Assembly: GCA_041441555.1 (NCBI GenBank)
Contig: JASDSW010000068.1
Span: 1-56,102 of the forward strand
Direction of reading: 5' to 3'
Length of the DNA stretch: 56,102 nt
DNA from: Pseudaeromonas sp041441555
GTDB taxonomy: Bacteria > Pseudomonadota > Gammaproteobacteria > Enterobacterales > Aeromonadaceae
Part shown: positions 48,734 through 56,102 of the stretch, piece by piece
Layout: the number at the start of each line of letters is the position of its first letter
Numbering within the stretch: the stretch's first letter is position 1
Notes under the pieces: generated by a model
Databases searched by the model: none
What the model was told of the DNA's origin: nothing
The model's input: only the letters and a program-made list of their open reading frames with translations
Position numbers and translations under genes: made by a program

Positions 48734-48911
48734 CACCGAGCCCAACCGCAGCGCCACCACAGCCTCCCGGCAGCGGTGAGACCGTAACTTGGGCCCGCCG
48801 GTGCCCGAACCGGCAAAAAGCTGGCGCCCCCCTCCCCCTCGAGGCTACAATTCGCCGCCGGCCCCATCAGGTGGGGCCATCCTGACCTGAAATCAGACCA
48901 AGAGAATTGCT

Positions 48912-50282
48912 ATGTTCAAGCCCGAGTTGCTTTCTCCAGCGGGAACGCTGAAGAACATGCGCTATGCGTTCGCCTATGGCGCCGATGCCGTCTATGCCGG
49001 CCAACCCCGTTACAGCCTGCGGGTACGTAACAACGAATTTGACCACGACAACCTGCAGCTGGGCATCAACGAAGCCCATGCCCTCGGCAAGAAGCTCTAT
49101 GTGGTGGCCAACATCCAGCCCCACAACTCCAAGCTCAAGACCTTCGTCCGCGACATGAAGCCGGTCATCGACATGGGGCCTGACGCCCTCATCATGTCGG
49201 ATCCGGGGCTCATCATGCTGGTGCGCGAGCACTTCCCGCAGATGCCAGTGCATCTGTCGGTGCAGGCCAATGCGGTGAACTGGGCCACGGTAAAGTTCTG
49301 GGAGAAGATGGGGCTGGAGCGGGTGATCCTCTCGCGCGAGCTGTCGCTGGACGAGATCGAGGAGATCCGCCAACACTGCCCGGATATCGAGCTGGAGGTG
49401 TTTGTGCACGGTGCCCTGTGCATGGCCTACTCGGGCCGTTGCCTGCTCTCGGGCTATCTGAACAAGCGCGATCCGAATCAAGGCACCTGCACCAACGCCT
49501 GCCGTTGGGAGTACAAGGTACACGAGGGCAAGCTCGATGAGGTCGGCCAGATCGTCCACCGTCAGGAGCCGATCCCGGTGCAGGTCGAACCGACGCTGGG
49601 GCTTGGGCTGCCCAGCGATCAGCTGGTGCTGCTCGAAGAGAGCAACCGGCCGGGCGAATTCATGACCGCGTTCGAAGACGAACACGGCACCTACATCATG
49701 AACTCCAAGGATCTGCGCGCCATCCAGCATGTCGAGCGGCTGACCCAGCTCGGCGTCCATTCGCTGAAAATCGAGGGGCGTACCAAGTCCTTCTACTATT
49801 GCGCGCGCACCGCCCAGATCTACCGCCAGGCCATCGACGATGCCGTGGCCGGTCGCCCCTTCAATCCGGATCTGTTCAAGACCCTGGAGAACCTAGCACA
49901 CCGCGGTTACACCGAGGGCTTCCTGCGCCGCCACGCTCACAACGAGTATCAAAACTACGACTACGGCTACTCGGTCTCCGATAGCCAGCAGTTTGTCGGC
50001 GAGATCACCGGTCGCAACGCCGAGGGGCTGGTCGAGGTGGCAGTCAAGAACAAGTTCATCCTGGGCAACAGCCTGGAGCTGATGACCCCCCAGGGCAATC
50101 TGAGCTTCCGCCTGGAGCAGTTGCAGAACCGCAAGGGCGAACAGATCGACGTGGCGCCGGGCAATGGTCATATCGTCTATTTGCCGGTGCCAAACGAGAT
50201 TGACGTCAACTATGGTATCCTGCTGCGTAACTTTGATGACGGCGAGAGCACCCGGCAACCCCACGCCCCGACGGCGGGTTAA
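48912..50282 (+). CDS. trhP: tRNA 5-hydroxyuridine synthase TrhP (YegQ)
   Basis: U32-peptidase-family protein that makes 5-hydroxyuridine at the wobble position 34 of certain tRNAs, using prephenate. The 456-residue product matches E. coli YegQ: FKPELLSPAGTLKNMRYAFAYGADAVYAGQPRYSLR at the start and the cysteine-bearing EVFVHGALCMAYSGRCLLSGYLNKRDPNQGTCTNACRW core, probably an iron-sulfur site. It heads a cluster with a ferredoxin, a glutaredoxin and ychN. Confidence 0.95.
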   Translation: MFKPELLSPAGTLKNMRYAFAYGADAVYAGQPRYSLRVRNNEFDHDNLQLGINEAHALGKKLYVVANIQPHNSKLKTFVRDMKPVIDMGPDALIMSDPGLIMLVREHFPQMPVHLSVQANAVNWATVKFWEKMGLERVILSRELSLDEIEEIRQHCPDIELEVFVHGALCMAYSGRCLLSGYLNKRDPNQGTCTNACRWEYKVHEGKLDEVGQIVHRQEPIPVQVEPTLGLGLPSDQLVLLEESNRPGEFMTAFEDEHGTYIMNSKDLRAIQHVERLTQLGVHSLKIEGRTKSFYYCARTAQIYRQAIDDAVAGRPFNPDLFKTLENLAHRGYTEGFLRRHAHNEYQNYDYGYSVSDSQQFVGEITGRNAEGLVEVAVKNKFILGNSLELMTPQGNLSFRLEQLQNRKGEQIDVAPGNGHIVYLPVPNEIDVNYGILLRNFDDGESTRQPHAPTAG

Positions 50283-50284
50283 CC

Positions 50285-50533
50285 ATGGCGCTGCTCATCA
50301 CCAGTAAGTGCATCAACTGCGACATGTGTGAGCCGGAGTGTCCGAATCAGGCCATCAGCTTCGGCGCCAAGGTCTACGAGATCGATCCCGACCGCTGCAC
50401 CGAGTGCGTCGGGTTTTACGATCACCAGACCTGCGTCAGCGTCTGCCCCATCGACTGCATCATCTGGGATCCGGCCCATGTGGAGTCAGAGTCGCAGTTG
50501 CTGGAAAAATTTGTCGCCCTGCACGGCGCATAA
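50285..50533 (+). CDS. yfhL: YfhL-family 4Fe-4S ferredoxin
   Basis: An 82-residue ferredoxin with two 4Fe-4S motifs: CINCDMCEPECP near the N-terminus and CTECVGFYDHQTCVSVCP in the second half, where the insertion between cysteines is the YfhL/Alvin type. It starts two bases after the trhP stop, so it is translationally coupled to trhP and is a plausible electron donor to it; that role is inferred from position. Confidence 0.93.
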   Translation: MALLITSKCINCDMCEPECPNQAISFGAKVYEIDPDRCTECVGFYDHQTCVSVCPIDCIIWDPAHVESESQLLEKFVALHGA

Positions 50534-50580
50534 ACCCGTGGCCTGAACCCAGGCCACCAGCCGCTTATCAGGAGTATGCA

Positions 50581-50823
50581 ATGGAAAAAGTAACCATCTA
50601 TGGCAAGCCGTTCTGTCCTTACTGCGACATGGCGGTGCAGCTGTGCGAGCGTCAGGGCTACGAATTTGAGTACATCGATATTCAAGCCCGCGACATGAGC
50701 ATCGCCGATCTGCATGAAATCGTCGGCAAGCCGGTGCGTACCGTGCCGCAGATCTTCATCGGTAGCCAACATATCGGTGGCTATACCGATTTTCACAGCC
50801 ATATCATGCAGTTAAAGGATTAA
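50581..50823 (+). CDS. Glutaredoxin, GrxA-like
   Basis: An 80-residue glutaredoxin with the CPYC active site at residues 12-15 (GKPFCPYCDMA), the TVPQIFI cis-proline segment and GGYTDF, matching E. coli Grx1 in the latter two. AGGAG lies seven bases before the ATG at 50581. A longer in-frame reading from 50338 overlaps the ferredoxin and is rejected. It is the third gene of the trhP cluster. Confidence 0.93.
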   Translation: MEKVTIYGKPFCPYCDMAVQLCERQGYEFEYIDIQARDMSIADLHEIVGKPVRTVPQIFIGSQHIGGYTDFHSHIMQLKD

Positions 50824-50877
50824 TTCACGGCCGGGCTGCGTGGGTGGCCCGGCGCAAGGCTAACCCGAGGAGAATTC

Positions 50878-51234
50878 ATGCAAAATATTCTGATCGTCTG
50901 CACCGGTGCCCCCTACGGCAGCGAGAGCCTCTATAACGCGCTGCGCCTGGCCATCGCCCTCAAGGAACAAGAGGAGTGCGCCGTCGACTTGCGTCTGTTC
51001 CTGCTCTCCGATGCCGTCACCGTGGCCCTGAACGGCCAAGCCCCCACCGAAGGCTATAACCTGCGGCAGATGCTGGAGATCCTCACCGCCCAACACGTGC
51101 CGATGCGCCTGTGCAAGACCTGCACCGACAGCCGTGGCATCAGTGGTCTGCCGCTCATCGACGGCATCGAGATCGGCACCATGCCGCTGCTGGCGCGCTG
51201 GACCGTCGAAGCCGACAAGGTGATTAACTTCTAA
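50878..51234 (+). CDS. ychN: DsrE-like protein YchN
   Basis: A 118-residue cytoplasmic protein that matches E. coli YchN: NGAPYGSESLFN-like TGAPYGSESLYN, LRLFLLSDAVT, GYNLRQMLEILTAQ and LCKTCTDSRGIS with paired cysteines, then the LPLIDGIEIGT ending. DsrE-fold proteins are linked to sulfur transfer, but YchN has no proven role. GAGGAG precedes the ATG. It ends the trhP-yfhL-grx-ychN cluster. Confidence 0.94.
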   Translation: MQNILIVCTGAPYGSESLYNALRLAIALKEQEECAVDLRLFLLSDAVTVALNGQAPTEGYNLRQMLEILTAQHVPMRLCKTCTDSRGISGLPLIDGIEIGTMPLLARWTVEADKVINF

Positions 51235-51275
51235 CCGTTTTGGCCGGTATTCTCTGCGCCAGATCACGAAAGTTG

Positions 51276-51305
51276 TTTACCTCACTTCCGCGCGACGGGT
51301 ATAAT
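51276..51305 (+). promoter_or_regulatory. Promoter of suhB
   Basis: TTTACC (51276-51281), an 18-bp spacer and a perfect TATAAT (51300-51305), followed by a GC-rich discriminator CCGCCGCGC. Such discriminators are associated with ppGpp-sensitive promoters. Confidence 0.75.
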
Positions 51306-51326
51306 CCGCCGCGCTTTTCCCTATCC

Positions 51327-51338
51327 CGTTCTTTAACA
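51327..51338 (+). promoter_or_regulatory. boxA antitermination element in the suhB leader
   Basis: CGTTCTTTAACA matches the rRNA boxA TGCTCTTTAACA at 10 of 12, including the core TCTTTAACA without mismatch. It lies 16 bp before the suhB ATG. In E. coli suhB expression is feedback-controlled through such a boxA by the Nus factors and SuhB; the same may hold here. Confidence 0.7.
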
Positions 51339-51354
51339 TCTGGTGAGTCAATTT

Positions 51355-52158
51355 ATGCATCCCATGCTGAACATTGCCGTTCGTGCGGCCCGTAGTGCTG
51401 GTCAAGTTATCGCCAAGAATTTTGGTGATCACGCCAACGTCCAAACCGCCGAAAAAGCAAAAAACGATCTGGTAACCAACGTCGATCGTGAAGCAGAACA
51501 GACTATCGTCCGCACCCTGTTGAAGGCCTATCCCGACCACTGCATCGTCGGTGAAGAATTCGGCATTCAGGGTCTGGAAGGTTCCGACTATCAATGGATC
51601 ATTGACCCACTGGATGGCACCACCAACTTCGTCAAGGGTATTCCCCACGTTGCCGTCTCCATCGCCCTGCGCATCAAGGGCCGCACCGAAGTCGGTGTGG
51701 TTTACGATCCGATCCGCGACGAACTGTTCACCGCCAGCCGTGGTAGCGGCGCCCAGCTGAACGGCTACCGCATCCGCGTTGGCCAATCCCGCGATCTGGA
51801 TGGCTGCATCCTGGCTACCTCCTTCCCGCACCGTCACCGTCACCACCTCGACGCCTACAAGAAGATGTTCAACGGCATTTTCGATGAGTGCGCCGACATC
51901 CGTCGTGCCGGCACCGCCAGCCTGGACCTGGTCTATGTCGCCGCCGGTCGCGTCGATGGCTACTGGGAGCTGGGGCTCAAGCCGTGGGATCTGGCCGCTG
52001 GCGAGCTGATCGCCCGGGAAGCCGGCGCCATCACCACCGACTTTGCCGGTGGCCACAACTTCTACAGCAGCGGCAACATCGTCTGCGGTAATCCGCGGGT
52101 GGTGAAATCCCTGCTGGAAAAGATCCGCGACGAGCTGCCGGAATCACTGGCTCGCTAA
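51355..52158 (+). CDS. suhB: Inositol-1-monophosphatase SuhB
   Basis: Inositol monophosphatase that also joins the NusA/NusB/NusE/NusG rRNA antitermination complex. The 267-residue product has the metal-binding motifs GEEFG, WIIDPLDGTTNFV and a C-terminal WDLAAGELIAREAGA segment, and the E. coli-like start MHPMLNIAVRAAR. The ATG at 51355 has GGTGAG upstream. A boxA lies in its leader. Confidence 0.97.
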   Translation: MHPMLNIAVRAARSAGQVIAKNFGDHANVQTAEKAKNDLVTNVDREAEQTIVRTLLKAYPDHCIVGEEFGIQGLEGSDYQWIIDPLDGTTNFVKGIPHVAVSIALRIKGRTEVGVVYDPIRDELFTASRGSGAQLNGYRIRVGQSRDLDGCILATSFPHRHRHHLDAYKKMFNGIFDECADIRRAGTASLDLVYVAAGRVDGYWELGLKPWDLAAGELIAREAGAITTDFAGGHNFYSSGNIVCGNPRVVKSLLEKIRDELPESLAR

Positions 52159-52188
52159 GTTCAGCGAATTGAGTTCAGCGCATCGCCC

Positions 52189-52215
52189 AAGCCCGTCCTG
52201 GCGACGGGCTTTTTT
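52189..52215 (+). terminator. Intrinsic terminator of suhB
   Basis: AAGCCCGTC-CTGGC-GACGGGCTT followed by further T, 30 bp after the stop codon. Confidence 0.92.
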
Positions 52216-52388
52216 TATTCGTCCGACCACCGTCGGGCGGCAGGCGAAGACCACTGGTCTCTGATGAGAACCAGCCGCATAAAATAGGCGACATCTTGGC
52301 AAATGCCGCTTGATATCACTCTCTTTTATGCGTATTGGTATCGCCCATTTCTGCCACACCACGTTTTCTGCAGGGAGTTGTTCCAACC

Positions 52389-53849
52389 ATGCAAGCCAGT
52401 GCCACACCCGAGCGGGGCGACCTGCACCGCAAACTGAAATCACGTCATCTGTCGATGATCGCCATCGGCGGCTCCATCGGCACCGGGCTGTTTGTCGCCT
52501 CCGGCGCCACCGTCGCCCATGCCGGTCCTGGTGGCGCCCTGCTGGCCTATGCGCTCATCGGTCTGATGGTCTACTTCCTGATGACCAGCCTGGGAGAGTT
52601 GGCCGCCTTCATGCCGGTCTCCGGCTCGTTTGCCACCTACGGTAGCCACTTCGTCGATCCGGCCTTCGGTTTCGCCCAAGGGTGGAACTACTGGTACAAC
52701 TGGGCCATCACGGTGGCCGTCGAGCTGGTCGCCGCCACCATCGTCATGAAGTTCTGGTTCCCGGATACCCCTGGCTATCTCTGGAGCGGTCTGTTCCTGG
52801 CCATCATCTTCGGCCTGAACTACTTCTCGGTGAAGGGGTTCGGTGAGGCCGAGTTCTGGTGTTCACTGATCAAGGTCATCACGGTCGTCATCTTCATCGC
52901 CATCGGCATGATGATGGTCTTCGGCATCATGAGCGGAGACATTCATCCGGGCCTGAGCAACCTCAGCACCGGCGATGCCCCCTTTGTTGGCGGGCTGCCA
53001 GCCGTCATCAGCGTCGCCATGATCGCCGGCTTCTCGTTCCAGGGCACCGAGCTCATCGGCGTGGCCGCCGGTGAATCGGCGGAGCCGGGCAAGAATATCC
53101 CGCGGGCGGTGCGTCAGGTGTTCTGGCGCATCCTGCTGTTCTATGTGTTTGCCATCATCATCATCGGCGTGCTGATCCCCTATACCGATCCCATGCTGCT
53201 CAATAGCTCCGAACAGAACGTAGGAGCCAGCCCCTTCACCCTGGTGTTTGAGCGCGCCGGCCTGGCCTTTGCCGCCGCCGTGATGAATGCGGTGATCCTC
53301 TCGGCCATCGTTTCAGCCGGCAACTCCGGCATGTATGCCTCAACCCGGATGCTGTTCACCATGGCGCGCAGTGGCATGGCCCCGAAATTTTTCGGCAAGC
53401 TCTCCCCCAATGGTGTGCCGCGCAATGCCCTGTATGCCACCACCGCCATCGCCATGCTCTGCTTCCTGACCTCGCTGTTTGGCGATCAGGAAGTCTACAT
53501 CTGGCTGGTGAGTGCCTCGGGCATGAGCGGTTTCATCGCCTGGCTCGGCATTGCCGTCAGCCACTACCGCTTCCGCCGCGGCTATCTCCGGCAGGGCGGC
53601 ACTCTGCAGGATCTGCCCTACGTCGCCATGTTCTTCCCGTTTGGTCCGCTCTTGGCGTTCGCCCTCTGTCTGGTCATCGCCCTGGGCCAGGGGTATCAAG
53701 GATTCAGTAGCGGCCATATCGACTGGAACGGCGTCATCGCCGCCTATCTGGGCATCCCGCTGTTCGCGCTGCTGTGGCTGGGCTACAAGCTCAAGCACAA
53801 GACCAAGCTGGTGCGTTTCGAACAGATGACCTTCCCCGAGCGGGACTAA
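52389..53849 (+). CDS. lysP: Lysine-specific permease LysP
   Basis: Proton-coupled APC-family lysine importer; in enteric bacteria LysP also senses lysine for CadC. The 486-residue product matches E. coli LysP with about 12 transmembrane helices, MIAIGGSIGTGLFVASGA at helix 1 and FSFQGTELIGVAAGES at helix 6. The ATG at 52389 is used; a TTG 18 codons upstream lacks support. The GGGAG ribosome site is about 11 bases away, rather far. No lysine riboswitch is seen before it. Confidence 0.94.
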   Translation: MQASATPERGDLHRKLKSRHLSMIAIGGSIGTGLFVASGATVAHAGPGGALLAYALIGLMVYFLMTSLGELAAFMPVSGSFATYGSHFVDPAFGFAQGWNYWYNWAITVAVELVAATIVMKFWFPDTPGYLWSGLFLAIIFGLNYFSVKGFGEAEFWCSLIKVITVVIFIAIGMMMVFGIMSGDIHPGLSNLSTGDAPFVGGLPAVISVAMIAGFSFQGTELIGVAAGESAEPGKNIPRAVRQVFWRILLFYVFAIIIIGVLIPYTDPMLLNSSEQNVGASPFTLVFERAGLAFAAAVMNAVILSAIVSAGNSGMYASTRMLFTMARSGMAPKFFGKLSPNGVPRNALYATTAIAMLCFLTSLFGDQEVYIWLVSASGMSGFIAWLGIAVSHYRFRRGYLRQGGTLQDLPYVAMFFPFGPLLAFALCLVIALGQGYQGFSSGHIDWNGVIAAYLGIPLFALLWLGYKLKHKTKLVRFEQMTFPERD

Positions 53850-53871
53850 TCCGGCTCTGGGTCTCTCCCAT

Positions 53872-53905
53872 AAAAAAACCGAAGCACTGGCTTCGGTTTT
53901 TTTTG
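53872..53905. terminator. Bidirectional terminator between lysP and the small exported protein
   Basis: An A-run, ACCGAAGC-ACTG-GCTTCGGT and a run of eight T. The symmetric A/T tails allow it to stop both convergent transcripts. Confidence 0.9.
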
Positions 53906-53931
53906 TTCAACACCATGACCACAGGAGCCGA

Positions 53932-54306
53932 TTAGGGCTGAATGCGGGCCGAGAGCAGCAGCGGGTTACTCAGCGCAAAGGGTTTGCCAGCCTGGATGGC
54001 GGTGGCCGCCGGCCCCGGCAGCTGACTCCAGGCAAAGAACAGGCTCTGCAGATAGGGCTTGCGCCGGCAGCGATCAGCCTGCTTGCGCTGCAGCTGCAAC
54101 TTGCTCAGCTCGGCTGACTCGCCGGCTGCCACAGGCTGCAGCTGCCACACAAAATCCCCGGGGCGCGTACAGCCGTGGCTCTCGACCTGGAGCGTAATCC
54201 CCTGCGCGCCCCACACCACGCTGTACAGAGGCTCCGGCTGGCTGGCCGCCATGGCGGCGCCGGAGGTCATCACGAACAATGCCAGTAACAGGCGCACACT
54301 ATTCAT
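53932..54306 (-). CDS. Small exported protein coupled to the secreted protease
   Basis: A 124-residue protein that I do not recognise. A Sec signal peptide is clear (MNSVRLLLALFVMTSGAAMA, cleavage near residue 20). The mature part has two cysteines (HGCTRP and DRCRR) that could pair. Its ATG overlaps the protease stop as ATGA, so the two are translationally coupled. A role as inhibitor, chaperone or accessory factor for the protease is only inferred. Confidence 0.8.
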   Translation of the reverse strand: MNSVRLLLALFVMTSGAAMAASQPEPLYSVVWGAQGITLQVESHGCTRPGDFVWQLQPVAAGESAELSKLQLQRKQADRCRRKPYLQSLFFAWSQLPGPAATAIQAGKPFALSNPLLLSARIQP

Positions 54307-55886
54307 CTGCGGCGTCCTCGTACCAGCCCCAGCAACAGCAAGGCACCGAACCAGCCCACCGAGCCGCCGCCAGAAGAGCCGCCGTCCGAGTCATCCTCAC
54401 TCGGGGTGGTCACCTGGAGAGTGGCCAGTTGGGCCTCGGCCAGCAACGGCGCCCCTTCACGCTTGGTGAAGGTCCACTCGAGCAGGTGCGTCCCAGCCCC
54501 CACGCTCACGCTTCGAGTTTGCCAGCCGCTGCTGCTGGTGGCCCCCTGCTCGACCCCATCCAGACGGCTGTGCAGGCGACTCACGGTATTGCCATCGCCG
54601 CCGCTGACCTGCCATTCAAAGCTGACCGTGGCAGGACCGGTCACCTGGGTCTGCAGCACGGTTTCCGAATCCTCAAAGCCCCGTCCGGCGACCAGCGGCT
54701 GACGACCGTCGACCGCACCGCCATCCTGCCAGTTACCGTCGCCACCGGTATACCAGAGGCTCGAGGTGGGGGCATTGCTCAGCGCGGCTTGCGCCAGGAA
54801 GGTGGCGCCGACCACGCCTTCGAGCTCGACACTGGATACAGAATCGGTGGCGCGCACGCGATCCTGGACCTCACCGGCCGAGCTGCTGGTCACCGCGATA
54901 CTCAGCACACACTGGCCACCGGCAGCGACCGCCGTACTGCAGCCATTGCTGGCCAGCGACATCTCGGCTTTGCTGTCGAGCATGGCGCTGCCGAGACTTG
55001 CGGCACTGTCGCCGTTATTGATGACCAAGACACTCCCCTGCCCCTGGTAGTCTACCGGGAAATAGCCCAGGTGCGTGTAGGTATCCATCGACAGGTGGCT
55101 CTGGTGCTGAGCCAGCCAATCGGTGTAGTTGGCCAGGCGGGTGTAAATCCCCGGCTTGCCCGCTGCCGCGCAGCCATCGCCCCAACTGACCACGCCGACC
55201 TGCTGGGCGCTGCTGGCATCGCTGCCCAGGATGATAGGGCCGCCCGAGTCGCCGTAGCAGCTATCCTTGCCGCCGGCCATCACCCCGGCGCAGAACATGT
55301 TGTTGGTGAGCTGACCCGGATAGGCGGTTGCACATTCGCTATCGCTGACCAAGGGGACGCTGACCTGCTGCAGCCGGTAGGGATAGTTATAGGGCGAGGT
55401 CGCCTGGGTGGCCCCCCACCCCATGACGGTCAGGGTGGTGCCGGCGGTCAGACTGCTCATGGCACTGGCGCTGATGGCCGGCAGCGGGGTCGTACTCTGG
55501 GGGCTCGCCAGGTGCAGCAGCGCCAGATCCTGATCATAGGCGGCGGCCTGGTTATAGCCCGGGTGGATCAGAATACGATCGACCGCCACCTCGCTCCCCG
55601 CCGTGGCGCTGGAGCTCAGATCATGGCCGCCAACCCGCACCCGCAGATTGTCGGTCGTCACTTCGACGGCACAGTGCGCAGCCGTCAGCACCCAGTCGCT
55701 GGCGATCAGCGATCCACCACAGAAGGAAGACGCATAAGGGTCCGCACCGAGATCGCTATTTTCCAGGCTGACGATCCAGGGCCAAGCCCCGGCGGTAGCA
55801 TCGGTACCACCAATGATGCGGCTCTCGGCCGCCTCGCCGTTCGTGCTGCCCAGCAACGCCACACCAATCCACATCCACGATTTCAT
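54303..55886 (-). CDS. Secreted trypsin-like serine protease with GlyGly-CTERM (VesB-like)
   Basis: Chymotrypsin-fold (S1) protease, 527 residues. Signal peptide to about residue 20; activation site ESR|IIGG at 23-24; triad His71 (LTAAHC), Asp120 (DLALL) and Ser214 (GDSGGP), with Asp208 in the primary specificity pocket predicting cleavage after Arg or Lys. A beta-rich region with a further domain (about 270-490) precedes a tail of Gly/Ser, a hydrophobic helix and RGRRR, the GlyGly-CTERM signal processed by rhombosortase in type II-secreting bacteria. Similar to Vibrio cholerae VesB. Coupled to a small exported protein. Confidence 0.93.
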   Translation of the reverse strand: MKSWMWIGVALLGSTNGEAAESRIIGGTDATAGAWPWIVSLENSDLGADPYASSFCGGSLIASDWVLTAAHCAVEVTTDNLRVRVGGHDLSSSATAGSEVAVDRILIHPGYNQAAAYDQDLALLHLASPQSTTPLPAISASAMSSLTAGTTLTVMGWGATQATSPYNYPYRLQQVSVPLVSDSECATAYPGQLTNNMFCAGVMAGGKDSCYGDSGGPIILGSDASSAQQVGVVSWGDGCAAAGKPGIYTRLANYTDWLAQHQSHLSMDTYTHLGYFPVDYQGQGSVLVINNGDSAASLGSAMLDSKAEMSLASNGCSTAVAAGGQCVLSIAVTSSSAGEVQDRVRATDSVSSVELEGVVGATFLAQAALSNAPTSSLWYTGGDGNWQDGGAVDGRQPLVAGRGFEDSETVLQTQVTGPATVSFEWQVSGGDGNTVSRLHSRLDGVEQGATSSSGWQTRSVSVGAGTHLLEWTFTKREGAPLLAEAQLATLQVTTPSEDDSDGGSSGGGSVGWFGALLLLGLVRGRRR

Positions 55887-56009
55887 GACATACAGCTCCT
55901 TCGACTCTCATCACTCAACAGCGGAGCAACCCCTGCTCCCGACAAGCCGCTACTCTACCGGCAAATGACGCCAAGATTTCTGTTCGCGGCTGAAAAAACC
56001 GGTAAAAAT

Positions 56010-56028
56010 CCACCTGCATAGCAGGTGG
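56010..56028 (-). terminator. Probable terminator of a minus-strand gene beyond the window
   Basis: CCACCTGC-ATA-GCAGGTGG is a perfect 8-bp stem. On the minus strand it is followed by ATTTTT, fitting the end of a gene located off the right edge. Confidence 0.6.
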
Positions 56029-56071
56029 CTTTGATTAGCCCCCTAGAAGGGCAGGGCGGGAGCATACTTTG

Positions 56072-56087
56072 TTGGTTATTTAACCAA
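56072..56087. repeat. 16-bp palindrome near the right edge
   Basis: TTGGTTA-TT-TAACCAA is a perfect inverted repeat in an AT-rich context. It could be an operator or part of a promoter for an unseen gene. Confidence 0.4.
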
Positions 56088-56102
56088 AGAATAGTTGTGC
56101 CC

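Larger units (their letters stand above)
47715..48911. other. Repeat-rich region without a supported gene
   Basis: A 1.2-kb stretch upstream of trhP. It holds a 153-bp element with inverted ends, several REP-like hairpins, and about 210 bp of dense stems. Small ORFs (for example 48158-48418 minus and 48279-48524 plus) overlap each other and the stems and look non-coding. Confidence 0.65.
55887..56102. other. Non-coding right edge of the window
   Basis: The 216-bp stretch upstream of the protease gene presumably contains its promoter. It holds a strong hairpin at 56010-56028 and a palindrome at 56072-56087. No gene is seen before the window ends. Confidence 0.55.

Noticed and set aside
52216..52388. 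Second lysine riboswitch before lysP
   Set aside because: None of the conserved L-box blocks found before lysC is present here.
54279..56021. 580-codon plus-strand ORF opposite the protease
   Set aside because: Antisense to a protease with an intact catalytic triad and signal peptide; the ORF arises from GC-rich codon bias.
1..56102. tRNA, rRNA or CRISPR arrays
   Set aside because: No cloverleaf-like tRNA gene, no rRNA segment and no regularly spaced direct repeats were seen by eye.

Overview
The window reads as chromosome from a GC-rich gammaproteobacterium, most likely Aeromonas or a close Aeromonadaceae relative. That is inferred from E. coli/Vibrio-like core proteins (AckA, PPK, GuaBA, RdgC, SuhB, LysP), long PstA/PstC forms, a type II-secretion-style protease with a GlyGly-CTERM tail, and IS4- and ISAs1-like repeat ends. 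No 16S rRNA, tRNA gene or CRISPR array was seen, so the genus is an inference.

Layout. 1-2.8 kb: a probable IS4-family end at the left edge, then ackA, a HAD phosphatase and a small exported protein. 2.8-12.3 kb: phosphate and polyphosphate block, with pstC-pstA-pstB-phoU on the minus strand behind a strong PHO box, divergent from ppk-ppx. 12.3-19.3 kb: tadA, the feoABC ferrous iron operon with a Fur box, yciH, polB and a DUF4357 gene. 19.7-23.7 kb: argA, a lysine riboswitch plus lysC, ybjQ and a DUF1289 protein. 23.7-31.8 kb: guaBA divergent from xseA, an orphan periplasmic binding protein, an EamA transporter, ydjA and a truncated fadH-like remnant. 32-38.5 kb: sppA, ansA, and pstS-phoR-phoB with two more PHO boxes. 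38.6-45.3 kb: sbcDC, a GNAT acetyltransferase and rdgC. 45.4-48.9 kb: an accessory stretch with a Phd/ParE-type toxin-antitoxin pair, two AT-rich genes (an HExxH peptidase-like protein and a zinc-ribbon membrane protein), several REP-like hairpins, a 153-bp element with inverted ends and a 10-bp target duplication, and about 210 bp of dense nested stems that may be a structured RNA. 48.9-53.9 kb: trhP-ferredoxin-glutaredoxin-ychN, suhB with a boxA-bearing leader, and lysP. 53.9-56.1 kb: a secreted trypsin-like protease and a coupled small exported protein.

How the parts fit. Phosphate genes lie in two blocks about 27 kb apart (transporter plus polyphosphate; binding protein plus PhoBR), tied together by matching PHO boxes. 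Lysine is controlled at two points, biosynthesis (riboswitch-lysC) and uptake (lysP). Core genes show orthodox operon overlaps and terminators. The novelty is concentrated in the 45.4-48.9 kb accessory stretch and in small transposon-like repeats between core genes. I could not run searches, so family names rest on remembered sequence features.
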